Assembly (NCBI GenBank): GCA_964528055.1
Contig: CAZGQM010000007.1
Coordinates: forward strand, 124,001 to 188,000
DNA from: Geoanaerobacter sp964528055
GTDB lineage: Bacteria > Desulfobacterota > Desulfuromonadia > Geobacterales > DSM-12255
Direction: 5' to 3'
DNA: 64,000 nucleotides
Positions 58,687 through 64,000 of this stretch are shown piece by piece (position 1 is the stretch's first letter; every line of letters starts with the position of its first letter). A program made the position numbers and the translations under genes. The notes beneath the pieces were generated by a model that was not told the DNA's origin, did not search any database, and saw nothing but the letters and a program-made list of their open reading frames with translations.

Positions 58687-58724
58687 CTGAAAGCCCCAGA
58701 GGACCTTGTCTCTAGGGCTTTCAG
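58687..58724 (-). terminator. Terminator hairpin downstream of nrdJ
   Basis: CTGAAAGCCC at 58687-58696 pairs with GGGCTTTCAG at 58715-58724. It lies 35 nt beyond the nrdJ stop, with a short TTTGG following on the minus strand, so it may end that transcript. Confidence 0.55.
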
Positions 58725-58758
58725 CAACTCTAATGCTTGTTCTTACTTCATGATTTTC

Positions 58759-60999
58759 TCAGGCACACTCACTGTACCCACATACTCGGCAGACTGCGCA
58801 TCCCCCTTCGTGCTCGACGGTTCCGCCGCATTCGGGGCAAGCTCCCCGCTCCGGGGTCTGCTTTTCCAGACCGGTGTCGAGGCCGGAGGCGGCCATGTGG
58901 GCCTGGATCGCCTTGGCTACAGCGTCTGCACAGGAGGTAACCTTGTTCTCTCCGAATCCGGACGGGCAGTGGCATGAGATGCCCAGTAGCTGCTTTACTA
59001 CCTGACGGGCCTGGACACCGCTCCGCCATGCCAGCGATACCAGCCTCCCCATAGCTTCAGCCTGTGATGCTGCGCAACCACCTGCCTTTCCCATTGTGGT
59101 GAAAAGCTCGAACAGCCCTGTCTTGTCCTCGTTGACGGTGACATAGAGCGGACCGCAACCGGTTTGCATCTGGTAGGTCCACCCCTTCAGGGCCTTGGGG
59201 CGATCACGCTTATAAACCTTGTGGTCGTCTACTGCAGGTACAGCCTGTTTCTCTTCCTTCTTCCCTGTGGAGAGAACCTGTTCGTCACGGGAGCCGTCGC
59301 GGTAGATGGTGACACCCTTGCAGCCGGTCTTGTAGGCAAGGCGGTAGACCTTCTCCACATCCTCCATCGTGGCGGTCTGTGGGAAGTTGACCGTCTTTGA
59401 GACCGCATTGTCGGTGTATTTCTGGAACGCGGACTGCATCTTTATATGGTATTCAGGTTGTATGTCGTGCGCAGTGACAAAAATCTGCCTGATATCCTCG
59501 GGCACCTCGTGGATGTCATGAAGCGTTCCGTGCTCGGCTATTTTCTCCATCAGTTCCTGTGAGTAGAAGCCGCGCTCCTTGGCCACTTCCTCGAACAGGG
59601 GGTTGACCTCTATCATTTTAGTGTTGTCCATGACGTTGCGGACGTAGGAGACCGCAAAGAGAGGTTCTACACCGGATGACGCATTGGCGATTATGGAGAT
59701 GGTCCCTGTGGGGGCGATGGTGGTGACAGTGGCGTTGCGGATCGGTGCCTTTCCCGGCCGATCGTAGATCGAGCCCTTGAAGTTGGGGAAGGTGCCCCGC
59801 TTTGTTGCCAGTTCACGGGAGGCGGCATGACCCTCATCGTTAATGAACTTCATGACCTTTTCGCCGAGTTTGATCGCCTCCTCTGAACAGTAGGAGATTC
59901 CGAGCAGTATCAGCATATCTGCCCATCCCATGACACCGAGGCCGATCTTACGATTTGAACGGGTCATTTCGTCTATCTGTTTCAGCGGGTAGTTGTTGAC
60001 CTCGATGACGTTGTCCAGGAAGTGGACAGCCAGGGCGATTACCTCTTTAAGCCGCTGCCAGTTGATCTCACCGTTTTTTACCATCTTTCCAAGGTTTATG
60101 GAGCCAAGGTTGCAGGATTCAAAGGGGAGGAGAGGCTGTTCGCCGCAGGGGTTCGTCGATTCTATTTCGCCTATCAACGGTGTCGGGTTGTCGCGGTTCA
60201 ACCGGTCAAGGAAGATGATACCGGGTTCGCCGTTTTCCCACGACTGCTTGATGATGCGATTGAAGACCTTGCGGGCGTTGAGGGTGCCGCACGGTTCGCC
60301 ATTGCGTGGGTTAATCAGGTTGTAGTCGTGGTCTTCGTCAACGGCCTGCATGAACTCTTCAGTTATGCCAACGGATATATTGAAGTTGTTCAGCAGTTTC
60401 TGGTCGGCCTTGCACATGATAAAATGTATGATGTCGGGATGATCGACGCGAAGGATAGCCATGTTTGCGCCGCGGCGGGTCCCCCCCTGTTTGATGGTCT
60501 CGGTTGCAACGTCAAAAACCCTCATGAAGGAGAGGGGGCCGCTGGAGATGCCTGTGGTTGACATAACAACATCATTGGCCGGACGAAGGCGCGAGAAGGA
60601 GAAGCCGGTTCCACCACCGGATTTATGTATCAAGGCGGTATTTTTCACTGCTTCGAAGATCTCCTCCATGGAATCGCCGACCGGAAGGACAAAACAGGCT
60701 GAGAGTTGTCCAAGTTCGCGACCGGCATTCATCAGGGTTGGAGAGTTGGGGAGAAACTCGAAACTTGTCATTATCCTGTAGAATGACTCTGCAAGGGTGG
60801 TAAGGTCTGCCTTCTTGTCGAAAGAGCTGTCAGCGGAAGCTATGGCCTCGGCAACCCTGCGGAACATGTCAGCCGGTCCTTCCAGCGGCTTACCGCTCAA
60901 ATCCCTCTTCAGATAACGTTTTTCAAGGACTGTACGGGCGTTCTGCGTGAGGCCGGGTATGGTATCTGTACTCTTCTTGGGCAGGGCTCCCTTTGCCAT
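58759..60999 (-). CDS. nrdJ: Vitamin B12-dependent (class II) ribonucleotide reductase
   Basis: The 746-residue enzyme makes deoxyribonucleotides with adenosylcobalamin and works with or without oxygen. It has SACFVLPVGDSMEEIFEAVKN, HKSGGGTGFSFSRLR, the NPCGEQPLLPFESCNLGSINL loop and PTGTISIIANASSG, all of the NrdJ type. The C-terminal part holds the redox Cys area (ISCHCPSG) and a zinc ribbon (CPECGG, CRVCGYSECA). GGAGAAC lies before the ATG on the minus strand. Control by NrdR is indicated by paired boxes in the promoter. Confidence 0.95.
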   Translation of the reverse strand: MAKGALPKKSTDTIPGLTQNARTVLEKRYLKRDLSGKPLEGPADMFRRVAEAIASADSSFDKKADLTTLAESFYRIMTSFEFLPNSPTLMNAGRELGQLSACFVLPVGDSMEEIFEAVKNTALIHKSGGGTGFSFSRLRPANDVVMSTTGISSGPLSFMRVFDVATETIKQGGTRRGANMAILRVDHPDIIHFIMCKADQKLLNNFNISVGITEEFMQAVDEDHDYNLINPRNGEPCGTLNARKVFNRIIKQSWENGEPGIIFLDRLNRDNPTPLIGEIESTNPCGEQPLLPFESCNLGSINLGKMVKNGEINWQRLKEVIALAVHFLDNVIEVNNYPLKQIDEMTRSNRKIGLGVMGWADMLILLGISYCSEEAIKLGEKVMKFINDEGHAASRELATKRGTFPNFKGSIYDRPGKAPIRNATVTTIAPTGTISIIANASSGVEPLFAVSYVRNVMDNTKMIEVNPLFEEVAKERGFYSQELMEKIAEHGTLHDIHEVPEDIRQIFVTAHDIQPEYHIKMQSAFQKYTDNAVSKTVNFPQTATMEDVEKVYRLAYKTGCKGVTIYRDGSRDEQVLSTGKKEEKQAVPAVDDHKVYKRDRPKALKGWTYQMQTGCGPLYVTVNEDKTGLFELFTTMGKAGGCAASQAEAMGRLVSLAWRSGVQARQVVKQLLGISCHCPSGFGENKVTSCADAVAKAIQAHMAASGLDTGLEKQTPERGACPECGGTVEHEGGCAVCRVCGYSECA

Positions 61000-61038
61000 G
61001 TGTGCTGTTCTCCTTCATAGTCAGTGTATTAGGTTTAC

Positions 61039-61092
61039 CACAACATTTTGTGTAGCGCGATGAAATTAAACACAACATCTATGGGCTGTCAA
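61039..61092 (-). promoter_or_regulatory. nrdJ promoter with tandem NrdR boxes
   Basis: CACAACATTTTGTGT at 61039-61053 is a near-perfect NrdR box; CACAACATCTATGGG at 61071-61085 is a weaker second box. Their starts are 32 bp apart, three helical turns, the usual spacing. On the minus strand TTGACA (plus 61087-61092) and TTTAAT (plus 61065-61070) are 16 bp apart, so the second box fills the promoter spacer. NrdR with nucleotide bound should block the polymerase. Confidence 0.75.
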
Positions 61093-61095
61093 GCA

Positions 61096-61118
61096 GGTTA
61101 TAAAATTAATATATAACC
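61096..61118. promoter_or_regulatory. Palindrome upstream of the nrdJ promoter
   Basis: GGTTATA and TATAACC (7-bp arms) flank 9 bp just upstream of the nrdJ -35. It may be an extra operator for nrdJ or for the divergent lipoprotein gene. Confidence 0.35.
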
Positions 61119-61225
61119 ACCTGATTCGATTTGGAAAGTTTTGAATCATCGGGTAGCTGATTTACATGGCTCCATATTTGTGGTACAACCTCACCACTTT
61201 TTAATATAATTTAGCAGGAGTATTC

Positions 61226-62533
61226 ATGCTGCGAATAGTGTTTCTCAGAAGACTGCTGACCGTATCTGCAGTGGTGGCACTTACTGCCTGCAGTTTGGGC
61301 TCAACGGCTGTGGTACGGCCAAAGTCAGACCCGTTGCCGGCCAAGGCAACTGTGGATCCTCTTCCTAATCCTGACGCAACCCTTCACCCTCCTCAATCGT
61401 CGACTCTGATACAAAAGCAGCCTACGTCACCTGTGCAACCTGCTTCCTCTAAACGCAATGAACCGCTGCCTGAGATTCCTCTGCAGCCTCGTCTGGCTGA
61501 ACGTGGCTCAAGCCTTGTTCAGCGCGCCGATAAGAGTTATGAGACCGCAACACTGACCGAGGATGTCGTCTGGCGCGGTGTAGTACAGGTGTCAGGATGG
61601 GTGACGGTTCCGCAACAGGTGACCTTGACCGTGGAAGCGGGTACTGTAGTCCGCTTCAGGTCAGAAGGAGAGAGTGGTCAAGGTGACGCGGGTCTCCTGG
61701 TGCTAGGGAGACTTGTAGTAGCTGGCAACTCAGACAAGCCGGTACTATTCACCGGCAGCTATGCGCAGCCGGTAGCCGGAGACTGGCAGGGGATCGTACT
61801 CCTGGCCAGCGACAAGAAGAACCTGCTGGAACAGAGTCGAGTGGAGGGGGCCAGAGTCGGGCTCGATTCGCTTCACTCTCAACTGACCATCAGGGATGTG
61901 GTAGCTACTGCGTGCGGCACCGGATTCAGTTTTCGGGATTCCATCGTGACTGTTGCCGGAGGAGGGGTCACTGGTTGCGGATTAGGAATGCACTCTGCCG
62001 ACAGTGAGTTGGAGTTGCGTGATATTAGCGTTTCCAGCAATACGCAAGGCGTTGGTATTGCCGGCGGCTCTCTCTATCTTTCAGGTGCTACGCTCTATGG
62101 CAACAAAGGTGTGGCTATGGCAGTAGAAAACGGAAAACTCAAAATTACCGGCAGCAGCTTTACCGTGAACGGTACCGGTCTCCGTATCACCGGTTCTGAA
62201 GGGATGGTTTCGTTCAATCGACTGCTGAACAACAGGGATTCCGGAATGCACCTGATCAATTCAAGGCTCAAGATCAATGGCAATGAGATTTCTCAGAACA
62301 GCGCGGCTGGTCTCAAGATTGTAGAGGGGGGCAATGTTCTTTGGGGCAACATTCTGGCTGCAAACAACGGTCATGACCTTGAATATTCAGGTGCTGCCGA
62401 TCTGGCGGCCATGGGTAACTGGTGGGGAGGAATCGCACCTGACCGACTTTCTTCACGGATTCAGAGTGGCGATTCTTCTGGTCGGGTACGGTATCTTCCG
62501 CTCCTTTTTCAACGCCCCCAATCCGGAATCTGA
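61226..62533 (+). CDS. Lipoprotein with right-handed beta-helix domain
   Basis: The 435-residue protein has a lipobox in VVALTACS, so it is lipid-anchored. A Pro/Ser-rich linker runs to about 95, and the remainder is a parallel beta-helix of repeated rungs (LVLGRLVVAGNSDKPVLFTG, GVGIAGGSLYLSGATLYGN, GLRITGSEGMVSFNRLLNNRDSG). Beta-helix proteins of this type often bind or modify polysaccharide, but no catalytic residues can be assigned. AGGAG precedes the ATG, and TATAAT lies at 61205-61210. The next gene begins 85 nt later. Confidence 0.8.
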   Translation: MLRIVFLRRLLTVSAVVALTACSLGSTAVVRPKSDPLPAKATVDPLPNPDATLHPPQSSTLIQKQPTSPVQPASSKRNEPLPEIPLQPRLAERGSSLVQRADKSYETATLTEDVVWRGVVQVSGWVTVPQQVTLTVEAGTVVRFRSEGESGQGDAGLLVLGRLVVAGNSDKPVLFTGSYAQPVAGDWQGIVLLASDKKNLLEQSRVEGARVGLDSLHSQLTIRDVVATACGTGFSFRDSIVTVAGGGVTGCGLGMHSADSELELRDISVSSNTQGVGIAGGSLYLSGATLYGNKGVAMAVENGKLKITGSSFTVNGTGLRITGSEGMVSFNRLLNNRDSGMHLINSRLKINGNEISQNSAAGLKIVEGGNVLWGNILAANNGHDLEYSGAADLAAMGNWWGGIAPDRLSSRIQSGDSSGRVRYLPLLFQRPQSGI

Positions 62534-62618
62534 GTTTGAGCTCATTCAACCTTTACAGTCAGGCATTTTGGGTAAATGCGGTTGCCAAGCTCCTGTCCGC
62601 GTGCTACTGTTTTAATAC

Positions 62619-63761
62619 ATGGCGATATATCTGGACAATGCAGCAACTTCCTTTCCAAAGCCCGACCAGGTCTACCTTGCAGTCGACCGGACCTTTCGGG
62701 AGACCATGGGAAGTCCCGGAAGAGGGGGCCACCAAGCTGGAATAGCAGCAGGTAGGTTGGTTCTTGAGACTCGAGAGGTTCTTGCGTCTCTTTTTGGCGT
62801 ATCGGATTCCAGCAGGGTCGTTTTCACCCATAGTGCCACAGAAGCCCTCAATCTAGCGGTTCGTGGCATTCTCAAACCGGGCGATCATGTTATTACTACC
62901 TCCATGGAGCATAATTCCCTTGCACGACCGCTGAATCTGGCTTCACAACAGGGTGTTGAAGTAACCTGGGTTTCAGCTGACGTTGCAGGTTATGTAACTC
63001 CACGTGACATTGCCGCAGCCCTTCGTCCCAATACCCGACTGGTTGCAGTCACTCACTGTTCAAATGTTACCGGTACTCTTCAGCCGGTGGCTGAAATTGG
63101 CAAGCTGGTCCGCCAGGCAGGCCCTGCTTTCCTGGTAGATGCGGCACAAAGCGCAGGAAGCATCCCGATTGACGTTGAGCAGATGCAGATCGATCTACTT
63201 GCAGCGCCAGGGCACAAGGGGCTTATGGGGCCGCCGGGTACCGGCTTTCTCTATATAGCCGAAGGAATTACTCTGGAGCCTCTTCTTGTGGGGGGAACCG
63301 GGACATCGTCTGCCAGTCTCGACCAGCCTGACGACTTGCCGGAACGTTTCGAGAGTGGCACACTGAATACTCCTGCCCTGGCCGGCCTTGCTGCCGGAGC
63401 TACTTACGTTGCCTCCATCGGTGTTGCGGAGATCTCGCGTCACGAGTCGATTCTGGTACGCCGGCTAATGGAAGGTCTGACCCCTATAACCGGTGTACGC
63501 CTTTGCGGGCCTCCAGTCAATGCGGTACGAGGGAGTGTGGTATCCTTCACAGTCAAGGGGAAAGATCCGAGCCAGATCGGTTTTGTACTTGACCATGAGT
63601 ACGGAATTTCCGTAAGGACCGGTCTTCACTGTGCGCCCCAGGCACACCGAACCATAGGAACCTATCCTGGGGGGACCATACGGGTCAGCCCAGGCTGGTT
63701 TACCACAGAAGCTGAAATTGTCCGGTTTGTCGAAGCAGTCGAACAGATAGTCGGGAGGTAG
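62619..63761 (+). CDS. Cysteine desulfurase-family class V aminotransferase
   Basis: The 380-residue PLP enzyme has the PLP Lys in APGHKGLMGPPGTGFLYI, the cofactor-stacking region THSATEALNLAVRG, and an active-site Cys in RTGLHCAPQAH followed by GTIRVSPGWFTTE. It resembles the IscS/SufS-like subfamily that is separate from iscS. It would move sulfur (or selenium) from cysteine to an acceptor. No iscU or sufE gene is next to it, so the acceptor is unknown. A short lipoprotein gene follows 2 nt later. Confidence 0.88.
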   Translation: MAIYLDNAATSFPKPDQVYLAVDRTFRETMGSPGRGGHQAGIAAGRLVLETREVLASLFGVSDSSRVVFTHSATEALNLAVRGILKPGDHVITTSMEHNSLARPLNLASQQGVEVTWVSADVAGYVTPRDIAAALRPNTRLVAVTHCSNVTGTLQPVAEIGKLVRQAGPAFLVDAAQSAGSIPIDVEQMQIDLLAAPGHKGLMGPPGTGFLYIAEGITLEPLLVGGTGTSSASLDQPDDLPERFESGTLNTPALAGLAAGATYVASIGVAEISRHESILVRRLMEGLTPITGVRLCGPPVNAVRGSVVSFTVKGKDPSQIGFVLDHEYGISVRTGLHCAPQAHRTIGTYPGGTIRVSPGWFTTEAEIVRFVEAVEQIVGR

Positions 63762-63763
63762 GA

Positions 63764-64000
63764 ATGAACCATTTCTTGCGTTTGATCGGTTGTATTTTGT
63801 TGCTGGCTGCCGCAGGCTGCTCTCTGCCGCCCGAACGCCCCTTTACCCGTCAGGACATATATAAAACCAATATTTTTAGCTATTTCACGATCAAAGAGTC
63901 TCCAGATAGCGTTCTGGCTGCAGTTAACCGGGATGGTGAGGCAGTGGTTGAAGGGGTAGACAAGAGCAAGAAATTGTACTTTATTAAAATAATGACCAGT
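63764..64000 (+). CDS. Small lipoprotein (partial, runs off the window)
   Basis: The first 79 residues are present. A lipoprotein leader (LIGCILLLAAAGCS) is followed by a mixed domain (FTRQDIYKTNIFSYFTIKES). GGGAGGTAGGA overlaps the end of the previous gene and serves as ribosome site, so the two are probably one transcript. Function unknown; the C-terminus is outside the window. Confidence 0.7.
   Translation, partial: MNHFLRLIGCILLLAAAGCSLPPERPFTRQDIYKTNIFSYFTIKESPDSVLAAVNRDGEAVVEGVDKSKKLYFIKIMTS

Noticed and set aside
1..64000. CRISPR array
   Set aside because: No set of regularly spaced identical repeats with unique spacers was seen; the iteron-like repeats at 2042-2172 are too few and irregular.

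Overview
The window looks like a chromosome segment of a Geobacter-type bacterium (Desulfuromonadia/Geobacteraceae). The grounds are family content and order, not a database match: glnD-xerD-apgM in a row, a B12-dependent ribonucleotide reductase (nrdJ) behind NrdR boxes, an ApgM-type phosphoglycerate mutase, an Slp lipoprotein, a GEMM (cyclic dinucleotide) riboswitch ahead of a small secreted protein, and a very dense set of two-component genes.

Positions 1-8973 are the right part of an integrated mobile element. A P4-type tyrosine integrase (8725-7352, minus) lies next to a truncated tRNA-Arg(CCU) 3' end (8929-8973) that marks the right attachment site. The element carries a primase-helicase, an adjacent repeat-rich hairpin region that could be a replication origin, several small coupled genes of unknown function, a serine recombinase broken by a frameshift, and an AT-rich radical SAM gene. 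The left end is outside the window. The set resembles a phage satellite or a small integrative element.

Positions 9084-15005 are accessory or housekeeping: a 3-methyladenine glycosylase-like gene, a two-gene operon pairing a probable PD-(D/E)XK nuclease with an HNH nuclease (possible defence module), a bacteriohemerythrin, a nitroreductase, a small Cys-rich protein, an SMR-type exporter and an SppA-like lipoprotein protease.

Positions 15352-38285 are a 23-kb plus-strand signalling cluster. The first part (15352-26886) is a tightly overlapped operon: multi-PAS histidine kinase, REC-PAS regulator, two REC-HD-GYP proteins, an MglA-like Ras GTPase, a second kinase, a REC domain fused to a PilB/GspE ATPase with extra zinc ribbons, and a REC protein. 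This combination suggests a phosphorelay that reads or sets c-di-GMP and acts on a polar or pilus-type machine, and is my best candidate for an undescribed system. The second part holds a kinase remnant, an orphan substrate-binding lipoprotein, a kinase with an in-frame TAG, Rcp1-type regulators, a REC-PAS-GAF kinase split by a frameshift, and hybrid kinases; it seems to be duplicating and decaying.

Positions 38591-63761 are mostly core functions: AmiC-type amidase, GlnD, XerC/D recombinase, ApgM, Slp, a TPR/beta-barrel outer-membrane protein followed by a 1266-residue FecR-domain protein, a CHASE2 adenylate cyclase converging on it, RecQ, a hypoxanthine phosphoribosyltransferase-like protein, the riboswitch-controlled Pro/His-rich secreted protein, Tex, a 35-codon membrane-peptide ORF, NrdJ, a beta-helix lipoprotein and a cysteine desulfurase-like enzyme. 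The window ends inside a small lipoprotein gene.
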